This document shows, one piece after another, positions 21,349 to 34,649 of a stretch of 64,000 bases of DNA. The DNA comes from Amaranthus tricolor (taxonomy: Eukaryota; Streptophyta; Magnoliopsida; Caryophyllales; Amaranthaceae): positions 3,472,644-3,536,643 of the forward strand of contig NC_080050.1 of assembly GCF_026212465.1 (NCBI RefSeq). Reading direction: 5' to 3'. The translations under genes were made by a program, and so were the position numbers. The notes beneath the pieces were generated by a model. It did no database searches, was not told the origin of the DNA, and saw only the letters and a list, made by a program, of their open reading frames with translations. Positions within the stretch are counted from its first letter, which is position 1; each line of letters begins with the position of its first letter.

Positions 21349-24078
21349 TTAATTGATCTTATCTTTGGTTTCTTCAAGGGATGATGATCTGAACCAAGGG
21401 ATCCAAACCGAGGTAGTCTTCTGGTATTGTCGGTATGCTTCAGCTCTTGAGGGTTGCTTAAGCATCCTCTCTTCGACAAGCGCAGTCACATAAGCTAAGC
21501 ACAACGTATTAACAAACGCCCCGATGAATGTCCACCCTTGTCCAAGGCTCCATGCGAAGATACCGAGTCCCCACCACCACAACTGCTCCCCAAAATAGTT
21601 TGGATGTCGCGAATACTTCCACAAGCCATTTTCCAATGTAGGCGAGGTTGGCTTCCCGCAAGCCTTTAACTCGGCGTTCTTGGTGGAAAACTCGTGAAGC
21701 TGAGTGTCGGCATAGTAAGCGACAATTATACCGGTTAAGCACACAGCAATGGCTGCAATGTCCCAGATGCTCCAGGGTGCTTCAATAGTGTGTATGGTGT
21801 AAAAGGGAAGGGTTAACCCTGCTAGAAAGACCTGTCACACATTCAGAATTTTTAGTCTTAGACTTTGTTCTTTCAGATCTACAACAACAACATTACATCT
21901 TCCCAATCCCCTAACCGGTGTCACATGATTCGCTAATCTTCTAGCTAATCACAAATCGCAAAAGGCGAACTATGGTCGGTTTTGGGCTATTTTTGGGCCA
22001 TTTTGAACAGATTAACTAGCAAATTATGTAACACTACCTCCAACCCTATAGAAAAAGGGAAGAGTTAACCCGCCAAAAGACCTGTCACACATTCACAATT
22101 TTCAGTTTTAACTTTGTTCTTTCATCTTTACAACAAAAACATTACATTGTGCCAATCCCCAAACCCGAGTGACATGATTCGTTAATCTTCTTGTGAATCA
22201 CAAATGCAAAAGGCGGATTATGGTCGGTTTGGGATATTTTTGGGTCATTTTAAGCAAATCGCAAATTAAAAGAGCGAATTAACTGGTGAATTATGTAACA
22301 TTGCATCCAGCCCTAAGGAAAAATCACATAATGAATCATACAAGTTAACACCTTGTTCATCTTCCTTACAAACACAATAACATACACAATTACACAAACA
22401 CATAATGTTCTTGACGGAGTAGTAAGTACCTGCTGAGCAAAATAGATGGCAAAAAATGAGACCCACCACCAATTTTTGCCATACTGTTGACGCATATCAG
22501 TGAATCTCCAGTCCTCCCTAGCACCCCATTGCCAATTTTCGCGACGAAAATAGTTATGAGAAAGCCTTAAACTCCACAACCCTGTTAATAAGATCACAAT
22601 TCTGGACCTCCAAACATTATAAGTAGCTATTGGGTGTGTTGCATAGTAGCAAGCTAGCATTAAAGGAATCACTGTCCAATATGGATCAATCATCTGCATC
22701 CAACATCAACCCACAAAAACCATCACCAAAAGTTCAAAACTTTAACATAATATAATACCCAAAACATGTTAAGCAGTGATAATTCATCACACAATCATCC
22801 TGAAGGCCACTCATGTAGGAACCCCGGGCTTGGGCCCATAAACCCACAAGTATGTGCGTTATAACCCACTATTTCAGTTATGTGGGATCTTCCTCAAATG
22901 AAGTATTTCCAACAAAGTTACATATAAATTTGATAAATGGCATTATATAAACAAAACCCAAAATCAGAATGCACACCCTACAATTCTCAAATTTAAGGGT
23001 CATGATTAAGTCATGATCATATAATTAACATAATAATTGGTTTGAGGAGTTCATAATATGATGGAAACCAACATTAAAATGTAGGGAACAGTTTCCAATA
23101 TGGATTAATCATCTGCAACTACATCAAACCCCAAAAAAAACTCTAAAAATTTTAACTTTTACATAAATAAACTGTAAACATCCTCTTAAAATATCATAAA
23201 ATTGAGACAGGGTATGGTATACATGAAACCCAGAAACCATAATGTAAACCTAACAATTCCCAAAAACATTCATAGTAAGAATCAAGTTTATGACTTAAAA
23301 AAATGTTTATTTGTTTTTATTTTCTTTGAAAAGCCAGAATTAAAAGTGCTCAAAGAGTTCATAACATAAATGTACTGTCTTAGGGCCAATGATTTATTTT
23401 AAAATGACTTTTATGTACACTTTTATTTGTGAAATTGCATATAATATTATAGGAACTCTGTGTCAAAAGACTGTTTGTTAGTGGAACGACCTCAAAATAA
23501 AAAACTCATTAATTATTATATTTGAACTATTCAACTAAGAGTGTCTCACGGTGTGATATTGCTATTTATTACACGGTTTTGGAAAATAATCAATTTATTC
23601 TCCCCAATAAATGTAAAATTGGGTACATCACACCCGTCAAATAATTGTGTTAGTTGATTCAGCTCATTTATAGAGAGTGACCGGCAAAATTTGTAAAAAT
23701 GCTATATAATATATGATTTTGGAAAATAACCTATTTATTATTTTCTAATATTATTTTTTAATAAGTGTAAGGTTACATATATCAAATCCGTCTACGTATT
23801 AATTACAATAATGAAATGGAAAAGAATTGATAGCATACCCAGTGACTGGACTGAAGGTGGGCAATAGCCCAAAACAAGAAATTGATGTTAAAGAAGAAGA
23901 AGACATTGGCAAGAAGAATAGGATGATTGTAACACCAAGACCAAATGGAGGAGAAAGAATGATCAGACTCAGAATAATGGTTCAAGAAATAAAGGTAAAA
24001 TAGAATAGAAGGAAGTGGAGCTAACAATGCTATTATTGCATTTTTTATGTTGCTATGGTTGGTTTTAGTTTTGCCCAT
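21349..24078 (-). CDS. DUF1295 / steroid 5-alpha-reductase-like membrane protein
   Basis: Polytopic membrane protein of the DUF1295 family, related in fold to steroid 5-alpha-reductases and isoprenylcysteine methyltransferases. The plant members' reaction is not established to my knowledge. Three exons (23839-24078, 22430-22693, 21349-21831) join in phase 0 to 328 aa. The hydrophobic N-terminus (about residues 14-75) is followed by DPYWTVIPLMLACYYATHP and LRLSHNYFRRENWQWG. Near residues 243-250 is the family signature RHPNYFGE, followed by QLWWWGLGIFAW. The HPNYxGE motif is the likely NADPH-binding site of the superfamily. The C-terminus EETKDKIN has no ER-retrieval signal I can name. The start is at MGKTKTNHSN. 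Both introns contain duplicated copies of the adjacent downstream exon border (see findings). Confidence 0.92.
21803..22318. repeat. Tandem duplication in DUF1295 intron 2
   Basis: Unit A (21803-22052) and unit B (22053-22318) are similar end to end. Both contain AGGGTTAACCC / GAGTTAACCCGC, AGACCTGTCACACATTC, ACTTTGTTCTTTCA and a GTGTCACATGATTCG TIR element. Unit A includes the first 29 bp of exon 3, so unit B carries a decoy splice acceptor at about 22081. Confidence 0.85.
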
Positions 24079-24383
24079 GTTTGCAAATTTTTGGGTTTTG
24101 GGAGAAAAATTGGTAAATTATGAAAGATATTTTAGGGAGACAAATTGGTAATCAAGATTCAAGGGGTTGTGGAATGAAAAATTAGGTAGCAAGAAAGGGT
24201 CTTTATAGCTCCATGCTCACTTGTGATTTGTGATGTTGAAAATTTTATTGATTGCCTTTTGCCACTTTTGTTTTACAAAATGTGTAGACTTTAGTTGGTA
24301 ATTATAGTAGGCCTTCTTAAAAGATACACGGAATGTCATATGATACAGTCTCATCGAGAGATGCGTCATATATATGGGTTTAA

Positions 24384-24671
24384 TGTTTGAGTATATAACA
24401 TATCTTGAGGCCTTATTCATAAGCTTAAGTTTTTGGTTGAGTTGGTTTTTTGGCATAGTATCAGAAGCCTATGTGACAAGAGGTCACAGGTTCGTATCTC
24501 AATCACCCCTCATTTAAAGTGAAATATTCAGCGTCAAGTATGAGGAGGCCTGTGTCGTATCCACACTTCTAGCCCAAAGGGCTCTCGTGTGAGAGGGCGC
24601 GTTAGAATATATAACATATTATGGGGCCTCAACCATAAGCTTAAACTTTTAATTGAGTTGATTCTTTGGCA
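24384..24671 (+). mobile_element. Complete TRIM-like element with TSD
   Basis: LTRs 24384-24455 and 24600-24671 are both 72 bp. The primer site (TAGTATCAGAAGC) starts at 24456. The 144-bp internal region includes GTGACAAGAGGTCAC, GGTTCGTATC and a purine-rich GTGAGAGGGCG just before the second LTR. Perfect target duplications TTTAA flank it (24379-24383 and 24672-24676). It is intergenic, upstream of the DUF1295 gene. Confidence 0.92.
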
Positions 24672-26983
24672 TTTAATAGTTCATTTAAGGTTATCTTGGA
24701 AGACAATATTTAAAAAAGTAACACTGAAAGATAACCTATGCATTATGGAAGAAAATAGCTATCCTTTGTGGGGGCTTTGTTATGTATGTTAACCTTAAGT
24801 GGTCCAATTAAGTTAATTCAATACTAAAATGGCTCTAACATGATCAATTGGGGTGGGTTATTTTATCATTAAAGAAAGAAATTTTAGTAGTATTAAAATA
24901 CACTACAAAAAGTCATATTGTTAAGTTATTCATAGTATGAATAATATGATCGTATCAAATCCCAACTTATATCAAGATTTTAAGAAATTAGACATCTGGA
25001 TATTTGATTATTTTATTTTTTATGTTTAGATTTTAAAATAGAAAATTATATTGTCAAAAATATTTAAATCATAATAAATACTTTTGATTAAAGAAAATTT
25101 TGATTTGTTTAAGCTTTAAAATTCTAAATATTCTCTCAAACATTATTTGAATGTGGTTATTAACACTCTTAAAATAAATAAAATTTGATATTCGATATCA
25201 AATCCGATCCAAGGTAAATTATCCGAATATTTAATTTATCTAGATTGAAACCAGATCGTGGTTGGTTATCCGGATTAGTGGATGCCAACGTCAATCATAA
25301 TAATTGGTTTACAACTTTCAAAATCTATTTTTGGTTATTTTTATGGCAATATGATCAATTAGCTTACATAAGTACTATTGATAGTTCTTAATTCGAAGCT
25401 AAGTCTACGTATATTAGAATTAAGAGTATATTCTATCTTATATCAAATATTTAATAAGTAGTTAATGTATAGATTAAGAATTTAATATACTATTTTGATA
25501 GGTTTGAGTGAAGATAAGGAACAAGTGAGAATTGAACCTAAAATTTAACCCAAATTCTTGTGTGAGACGATCTAACCGTGAGATGTTTCTCATATATGAG
25601 TTAAATAGCTCAATTAATACAATTATTAGCATATATACTCCTTATTTTGAGGTCATTTCACCGAAAAACAGTCTCTCACAAAAATAATTCAAAACTTTAA
25701 ATAATTGCTCTAATTGAGACAAACTCCGATTCTCAATACATCATTAATATAAATCAAAGTGTTGTTTTGCTTCTAAATCTAATTAAAATTTTAGCAACTA
25801 ACTTCTTTTAATTAGGCTTTGATAAACTAATTAACAAGACGGCGCAAAGCATCACCACTGATTTTGTTTTAAAACTTTAAGCCGAAATGAATCCAAAATC
25901 AATCATTGCTAATATCATACAAATACCAATTAAAAGTTTAGCACATGAAACTCGGATATGAATGTTTTGATATTAATATCTACCACACCAAAGTGAAGGT
26001 AGAATGTTTGTTGATATACACATAATTGATTTTCTATCTATTTTTAAAGAGTTTTATAGAGTGGTTCTAATTGTGACTTAAATCACAAAAACAATGATTA
26101 TATGTTATAAAAATTTATATTTTTCTTAATTACAAAATATATATTTAGGCAGACATTAATTTCTTGTGCATACAGAAATATTATTTTAACTAATTAATCG
26201 ATAAAATACAGCAAGTAAACATTGAACGAATTTATCCACTAATAGCATATATAGGATGAGTTTGAATATATGACATGAATGCTCAAATAGTTGTTACGTA
26301 CGTACATATTCATGTGTGAACGTAGTTAATTACGACAAAAAACCATCATAATTTTTAATCAAACAACTTATGGTTAGATTATAACTACTAATCAATAAAG
26401 TAGGCTGAGTAAAAATTAATGTGTCTAAGAATTGAAATCATAAAAATTATAGGTTAGATTGAATCATGGGCTTCCATTCTAATTATTATTATACTTCTCT
26501 AATACATGATTCACAACTTTCAGAATCTATTTTTGGCTATTTATGGCAATATGATTGGCTTACTTAAGTATTGTACATGATCATGATGTATAATTGGAAC
26601 CAATGAAGAAGTTGGTAGAAAGTACAACCACATAGAGCTAATGATAGTTCTTAATTCTTAGTTAATTAGAAATTAAGGGATTAGAGTTAGGGTTGAGGAT
26701 TTAACTCAAATAATCTATTCTATATTTCCATCTTAAAGCAAAGATAAGCTAATTAATGGATTAAGACACCATTAATTAAGAAACCTAATTGTTGTTTTGT
26801 TCTAATTAAAGTTAATTAAAATTTTAGCAACTAACTTCTTTAGGCTTTGATTAAGTTAACTATTAGGCGCAAAGCATTACTATTGATTTTGTTGCATCAC
26901 TTGCTAGTAGCTTTATTCCCATTCATAGGTTTATAGTAATATTTACATCTTTACGCCAAAATGAATCCCAAATCAATCATTGT
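24672..26983. other. Intergenic stretch with first unit of a spacer duplication
   Basis: No gene. From about 25307 to 26110 it carries the first unit of a tandem duplication whose second unit is at about 26509-27545. A TGAGAC-type repeat (25553-25683) interrupts the first unit only. Confidence 0.55.
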
Positions 26984-27332
26984 TGTTAGGAGTATACTAA
27001 CATATATTGGGTCTTATTCATCAGGTTAAACATTTAATTGAATTAATTTCTTGACATGGTATTAAATGTCAAGTTAACAGGTTTGAATCTCATCCACCCC
27101 TCATTTCAAAATGAAATATTTTGCGCCAAATTTAAGGAGGACATGTGTTGTATCATTATTTGTAGCCTAAATGGCTCTCACGTAAAGGCGCGCGTTAGAG
27201 TTTATAACGTATCTTGGAGCCTCAACAATCAGCTTAAACTTTTGGTTGAGTTGATTCCTTAACAATGTTAGAGTATATAACATATCATGAGGTCTCAACC
27301 ATCAACGTAAACTTTTGATCAACAACTCAACA
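26984..27332 (+). mobile_element. TRIM-like element plus an extra partial LTR
   Basis: LTR 26984-27056, primer-like TGGTATTAAATG from 27057, then an internal region to 27192 and a second LTR 27193-27264. One base later a third, degenerate LTR copy occupies 27266-27332. It lies inside the second unit of a spacer duplication; the first unit lacks it. Confidence 0.8.
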
Positions 27333-27981
27333 TATATTTATATACTTTTAACAATTTCTTAATAAAGTTTAACACATGAAAATTGGATATGAATTTTTTG
27401 ATATCAATAAGTACCATACTATAGCGAAGATAGAATGTTCAAATAACTCATATACGTATACATAAAATTGATTTTCCATCTATTTTCTAGAGTTCTATGG
27501 TGTGGCTATGGTTTTACTATGACTTGATTCACAACAATAACTTATTAAATGGTAAAAATATTATTTTTAGCTTAATTACAGAATAAAGTATTAAAATAAA
27601 TATTAGCATTTTTAATTTCTATATTTGAATCACAACAAGGAGTATATATTTGATATATTCAATTTAGGTTTCTCTTATTTATTTTGTATTAATTTAATTT
27701 TAGACGATAATTTATTATTTTTTTTCAATCTCGTTTATATTTTATACTCTTCAAATTCCATCTATATTCTTTACTTTCTTTTTATTTATTATCAACTAAT
27801 ATCTATTTTTTTAAAATAATTTTATTTTCTTTATTACTAATTCAAAGGGATTGAGTAATATGAAAATTAGTGAGAAGTCAAGGAGAATGAAATTAGTAAA
27901 GACAAGTAGGTAATGATGAGTTCCAACAAATTTAAGGAGGAAGGTGGTGTGGCTAATCATATTTCATAAAATGAACTCTTA

Positions 27982-27983
<2 letters not shown>

Positions 27984-28022
<39 letters not shown>
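27984..28022. repeat. (TAA)n microsatellite
   Basis: About 13 perfect TAA units. Confidence 0.97.
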
Positions 28023-28024
<2 letters not shown>

Positions 28025-28977
28025 GTTGTTTGTTACCAACATGCGCCGAATCACCCCATCGCATCTTCTCTTGCATGCAAGCTCCTCCGCCTTTATTCTT
28101 GCTTTTTTCTCGCCAACCTAATTTAACTCATGTGCGCTCTTGGGCCCCTTTAATTCATGCGCTCATCTTCCATTTTACACCGCGCTACTGCAGCGGGGAC
28201 CAACTACTGCCCAACCCACACCACACCAGGGTCGGGGTTGTCTAAGCAGCCCCCGTTATTCAAACCCCACAACTTATTGTATTTTACTATTTTTAATTAA
28301 GCTCAAAGCCATTTCTAATCATAGAGAAGGTGAGTATTTGCCTAGAGTCTAAAGTTAGAAATAACCCGAGTATCTAAAATTTTTTATTAATGAAGTAAAA
28401 TACTTAAAATTACAATTAATGATTAGTTTTATATCAAATAAGACGATGTATATGGCACGTCTATATTTATAATGATAATCATAATATATACGGTTTGTCT
28501 CTATTATTTTTTCAAATACATGTTCAGTCGGTCTCCTGAGAGACGTCTCTCAGGCCTAGTCCATTAAAGCTTAATGCATACTCTTACTCTACATTTTTCT
28601 TTATGGGCTTACCCAATTAAAGATGGTCTCTCAAAGATACCGTCCCTCATAAGAATTTGTCATACATGTTAAAGTTTAGAACCAAATCTCTATAAAGAGG
28701 GTCATTTCTTTCAGTTTGTCTAGAGCCCATAAAATTTCAAGAACAAGACTGATTTAGCTGCGTTACTAATTTATAATACTACTATTGTTTGAAAAATGAC
28801 TTTTTTTCTTAGTCCTTTGTTCTCGTTTAGCTTAAAAATGTTTCGCAAATAATCTTTAAACCAATTAAAAGCTGATTGGTAATTAGCTTTTTGAAATTCA
28901 TTTCTCTATTAAATAGTTAACAACCAACAATAAAATTTTAACATCTCTACAACTACAACTAGCAAATTCGCTGTAAG

Positions 28978-29881
28978 AGCATCTATTTCGGTGACCCAAA
29001 AAAAATATCATCCTACTATTTTACAATATTTCTCTCTCCTAAAAGTTCACCTTTCAACCTAATCTTATTAACAATAACCTCTTCAAAAAGGTCATTATCT
29101 TTTCTCTCATACTTTTTCTCTACCCCATCATATTTTCTCTCCCTTAATTTATCTAATATTTATCTTTATTTTTTTTCATAATAACGTTCTCATATACAAA
29201 CTTAATATAATTTTTTATTTAATTATAATAAATTTAATTTCTTATTAATTAAAATCATATTAATCTTTTAAAAAAGCTAATATTTTTTAATAAATATAAA
29301 TTTCTAGACATCAATAATAATTACTAATGCGCACATAGAAAATAATTACTAATTAAGAGAAATTCATTACATTTAAAAAAAATTATTTGAATCCATGTTT
29401 TTTTTGGATTTATAAGATGATTTTTGTTGTTTTTTTAACCAAAAAAATGGTGGGAAAATAGGAAAAAAAAGGTAAATATGAAATTATGCCAAAAAATCAA
29501 AATTAGTCTCATTTTATAGATCGCGAAAAAATATGACTTTTGATATATTTTTTGTAAAAAAAATAATTTAATTTATTAAGAAAATAGCCATTAAAATAAA
29601 TAAAAGACATTGTTTTGTCATTCAATAAGAAGGCGATACTTGGAAAGGTGGCAGGGGCTCTGACAGGTGCATGAGTTGGCTAATTTTGTCTCTCAAATCA
29701 GCGTCTGACACATGGCAAAATGGCTGAAAAAAAGGAGTGACCGTTTCTTAGAATGGGTCACATGATGACCAATTTTGCCAACCTTTTCTCCAATCCACTC
29801 AATATTAAATCACCATTAATAGTACTTTTCGTCTAATTTGGTCATATGACCTACAATTAGATCATCAATATGAATGCTCTA
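28978..29881. mobile_element. Possible TIR element of about 0.9 kb
   Basis: The left end AGAGCATCTATTTCGGTGACC and right end ATATGAATGCTCT resemble the inverted GAGCAT-ended non-autonomous DNA elements common in plants. No transposase frame is present and the termini match only over a short stretch, so this is tentative. Confidence 0.35.
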
Positions 29882-31394
29882 ATAATTTGAGTCGGTCAAA
29901 CAATCCCTAATATGATATAAAGTTGGTTAACTATCACAAATAAACTTAGGCTTGTAATTGGAATTTGTATACAACGTAAAAATCTAATACTTTTTTTGGT
30001 TTAAATTAGTTACTACTTTTTTTGTTTTCACACTGTCGAATGCATTTGATCATTAAAATATTTTGCATAGATTAAAAATTATAAAAAGTCGATATTGTGA
30101 AATTATACATTGACACAAATGAAACAAAATCTCATATAACTATAACTACTCTTATATTTGAAGAATAAGAAGTAAAACAATATTAAGTGAATATTACTAT
30201 TAAAGTGTAACAACTATTTTAAATCTAAAACAGATATATTTGTTTTAAGTTAATCTACTTTTGTTGTAGTATTCTTTAATTGTTACATTAAATATGTTTT
30301 TTTATGTGAAATTTTTTTATCATACAAATTCACAACCCAATCATGATTATATTGTGTGTTAACTTGCTATAAATTGAAGGTCACAATAACTTTCTTTTGT
30401 CCTTTTGTGCAAATGTATGTTCCCTATTTCAATGTTAAACCTTAAAGGCCAAAGCATGCTATCTAATACTCATCGTGGTGCTTGTTGTGAGAGACGGTTT
30501 TTTTAGAGACTATTTCTAATTAGACTGGTTCATTATATATTTTTTAAAATATTGTAAGTAGACATTAAGAATAATATAAGTAGACATTTAAGATATTAAA
30601 AATAGGCATTAAGATACAGATAAGTAAACGAGACAGTCTCTCAAGAGACTAGCTATTCTTGTAAAGGAATCAAAATCATAAGCAAAAAGATAAAAAGTAA
30701 TTATATTTAAAAAGTAGTATACTACTCTTGGTAAAAATCAGCATGCTTGCTTAACAGCCCATCAATATGTTGCTTTTACTCCCTCGGTCTTATAGAGATT
30801 GCGGCAATCAATTTAAAATTTTTTTTTTAGATAAAATAGTCAATTATGATAATCTCTCTGTAAGACACAGATATACACTACTCTTTCTACTGGTATACTT
30901 CCTTTTTTACTACTCACAAATTCGGACTTTTTATCTAAGCCTTTTTGAGTGCATTTAGTTTACCTTTCTCTTCTAACTTTAATTGATTTTGTGTATTGCT
31001 CAGACATTTTATTTTTTCATTTAAAATAAATTCTTGAGTTTATATCTACTATATAAAAAATTGTAAAATTAATCCACCTTTTATCATGAAAATTTTCTAT
31101 TAAAATTTTTTGAAAAATTTATAACACAAAGTGATGTAATTCTCAAGTAGGATGATTTATAGCCCACTAAAATTATAAAGTGCACCGTAAAATAACATTA
31201 TTTGATTTAAAAAACTATTAGTTGGGCTTAATTTGAATTTTTGGTTAAGTGTTAAATATTAAAGGGATCAGATTTGAGATTTAAGTGGTAAACATATTAA
31301 AATTAGAGTAGATTTAGCCTACCAACTAACTTTCTATAATTAAGTTATATATGTTTTATCTTTTAGTTTTTGGTTATAGTGATAAATATTAAAG

Positions 31395-31665
31395 CGACAA
31401 AAAATTGTCATTATCTTTGTCGTTATTGTCGTTATGGTTGTTGTTGATATTGTTATTGGCATAGTTATCTTAATGGTTGGTGTTGTTGGTTGTTGTCATA
31501 GTCGTTGTCATCAATGTTATTATTGTTGTTCCTGCTATTGTTTTTAATGTTGTCATTATCATCATTGTAGTTGATGTTATTGTTGATGGCGTAATCGTCA
31601 TTGTTGTTGTCGTTGTTATTATAGTCATCGACGGTGTCGTTGTTGTTATCTTTAACGGTGTCATT
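31395..31665. repeat. Degenerate (GTT/GTC/ATT)n low-complexity tract
   Basis: About 270 bp of interrupted GTTGTTGTC-type trinucleotides. The open frames it creates on both strands (poly-Val/Ile, or Asn/Asp-rich in antisense) are artefacts of the repeat. Confidence 0.9.
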
Positions 31666-33593
31666 TAGTATTTTAAAATTATGAATATTAATAAAAACAT
31701 GAATTTTTAAAATAAAATCACTCAAAATTTAGATTTTTAAAAATAATTTTCCTTTTTAATTATGCATAATTTCTTCAAATATAAGAGAATTCTCATGAAG
31801 GATATTAGAATTTAGAACATGAAAAAAATAGGTTGCAGTTGTAACTTGCACGTGTGGAAGAAAGTAAAGTACGTATGGCAAATTAAGCAAATGGGTGTGA
31901 TTATTACAAGCAGATATATTAGTCCTCTTCAAAGTTGTACCACAAATTTGTTAATGTGTGTTAATCACTTTAGAGTTGTCTACATATGTTTGTTCTCATA
32001 ATAAGAACCTAAGTTCCGGTTTCTTCTCTTTGTGCTCCTCTTCTTGCTAGTGACGGTTCTTAGGGTATTCCCAGCTGATTGTTAGGGCCTCCAAAAATAA
32101 AAGGCCTCAAATATTAAATGGTGCTATTCAAACTCGATTTTAAACTGAGTTTTTTAGTGATTTGTTTATAAACATCTTTTATATTTGAAGTTGATATAAT
32201 GTTATAATACATTTTATCTTGAATTATTTTTCTTGAAATGGATATTTTTTATATTTTAATATAATAAATGGTCCTATTTTTAAAAGATATCGCAAAAATA
32301 AATAGGGTCTCCAAAATCTGTGCTTCTCAACATCCTTTCTTTGTCATGCTTAATAATTAATCTTGTTTACTAACACATTGTAGCATTCATTTCATTATCT
32401 CAATATCATTAACACATGCTTATTACTTAATTAGGTAGGATAAGAGAGAAAGGGTCACATCTAAAGGTGTTTAAAATAGACCCAACAATCCGATATTCAA
32501 CCAAAATTAGCTTGTAATCAAACTCGACTTGACCCGACTTTAAAATGAATTTAAAATTATATAAAAATCAATGAAGACACAAGACGTGATTTTAAACCGA
32601 CCCGAAAAATTGACCCGAATTCAACCCGATGACCCGAATGAACATGATCTCTAGTCCCATGGTAGCTTATGTTTGTACTTAAGCCATCTTCAATTAATCT
32701 TCATTTTCAAATATAATGTTCAACTCCACGCAATGGATTTATAATTTTTAACGGCGTTTGACAATTAGTTGTTGATTGGTTTAATTACTATCTTTAGTAA
32801 GCTGGTAGCATTAATTTTTTGTTATATGAGTCAACTGTTATGAAAATGTTTGATAAAATTAATTTATATATTATTTGTTCATTATTCATAAGAAAAAGCG
32901 GTTAAAAATATAAAAATTAATGAAAAAAATTCTCATAGTAACTTTTTTGGCTTTAGTTTAAAACTAGTTTTTTAGGTCACTTAAAATCGTTTAGTAACTT
33001 TTTTCAATTCTTTTTTTGGTGGAAAAATCAAAATAACCACCCAAAATAGACATATAAGATCTTTGTATGAGTAATTTTGTAAGAAACTATCTTTCAATAA
33101 GACGAACTCAATAAAAGAAACTCATATTATAATATTCTGTTTAATTTGTAGTATTTTAAATAGTTTAACCAATATTAAAAGTATCTCACACTGAGACACC
33201 TCAAACAAAAATCTGTCATTTTTGTATTATTACAATGTTGCAAATGGATAGGCAATTCCATTAGGTTATTTGGTCTATTGGGCCCAATTTATAATTATAA
33301 TTGAAATTCTTTAATTATATTTTCTTATAATCAAAACCTTTTGTTAAGGACATGATCACAAATAATCCTTAATTTGCATAAATCATGTTTTGTTTGTCTT
33401 GACTTTCATGCAATTGGCAGCTGTAAAAATGTGTAAACTTTTTGATCGTCAAAATTGTCATCTTTCTTTTTCATTGATCGAGAAAGAGGGAACATTTATC
33501 GTTTGTAAGACATCTTTATCATACCAGCTATTTGGATAAATTCATCATTAGATTAATTGATTCGCTTGACTAGCTAATTAATACTTCCTCTGT

Positions 33594-33839
33594 TCTAAAA
33601 TACTTGTATTAAACACATTTTTAGCAATTTAATGTATTTGTCAGATTGTTTATATCTAAAATTATACATAACTATAAATTATAATAAAATTGATATTATG
33701 AAAATATACGACAAGACGAATAAAACAAGATCCCATATGACTATGTTTTTCTCATATGATAGCCGAAATATGTAAATTACTATAGAATGATAAATAGTGT
33801 AAAAGCTGGTTTGATGCAAATAATATGGAACGGAAAGAG
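33594..33839. mobile_element. Stowaway-like MITE, degenerate
   Basis: The left end CTTCCTCTGTTCTAAAATACTTG and the inverted right end CTCTTTCCGTTCCATATTA are similar, and TA dinucleotides flank both ends. About 246 bp. Confidence 0.6.
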
Positions 33840-34060
33840 TACTAAAATTGTTGGCTAAATAATTTTTTAAATTGTAGGGTAGGCTAAAAAAAATAGAAAT
33901 GTTTAATAAGAATCGAATTCATAACCTTTCTGAAAACTAGCATTTATTTTTTTAACTTTGACAAGACTCAATTTTGATTGACTAAATAAGTTTTTTTGTC
34001 ACAGGGTAGGCCGAGAAAAGTGGAGAATTAAGTGAGAATTGAACACATAACCGAACTGAT

Positions 34061-34334
34061 TTTCAACGAACCAACTCAACCAAAAACTTACGCTGGTAGT
34101 TGAGACTCCAAGATATGTTATATACTTCACATGATAGCCCTTTGGACTAGAAGTATAGATGCAACGCAACCCTTCCTCAAACCTGAGGCTAAATATTCAA
34201 CTTCAAATGATGGATTGTTGAGATATGAACATGTAATCTCATCACATTGGCTTTTGATGCCATGTCAAAAAACCAACTCAACCAAAAGATTAATTTGATG
34301 ATTAAGGCTCCAAAATATGTTATATACTATAACA
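34061..34334 (-). mobile_element. TRIM-like element downstream of the GNAT gene
   Basis: LTRs 34061-34131 and 34263-34334 with a 131-bp internal region ending in a degenerate primer-site complement (CTTTTGATGCCA). It sits 0.3 kb past the GNAT stop codon, perhaps in its 3' flank. No clear target duplication. Confidence 0.82.
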
Positions 34335-34649
34335 AAAATGACATAATCTATACTCATGCATTCAGCATTCACATGACGCAACAATATATACGCCTGCGTT
34401 CGCATGACTGACTATCTAGTTGATATACAAGACAAGAATACAATGTATGTACATGTAATTTTGAGTAAATACACAACATGTTGATCTATAGCATCTCCAC
34501 ATTGCTTTTTCTTTGTTTCCTATCCATCATCCAGAGTTCCACTAGGCAATCCCTGCAAAACACAAGCAATCGACGACATCTAACAATAGGAAACTGAAAT
34601 CCTGGGATTGATTGTGTCGTGTGTAGGTACGAACTTACAACAATAACAG

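Larger units (their letters stand above)
28023..34060. other. Long intergenic stretch
   Basis: No gene recognised. It contains a GC-richer patch (about 28030-28260) without recognisable coding, TGAGAC-type repeats (28527-28662, 30485-30655, 33076-33220), a long-TIR candidate (28978-29881), a degenerate trinucleotide region (31395-31665) and a MITE (33594-33839). There is also a stretch of GACCCGA-like sequence near 32480-32640. Confidence 0.5.

Noticed and set aside
31465..31725. Long Asn/Asp-rich and Val/Ile-rich open frames on both strands
   Set aside because: Both are produced by a degenerate GTT/GTC trinucleotide tract; no start context or domain.
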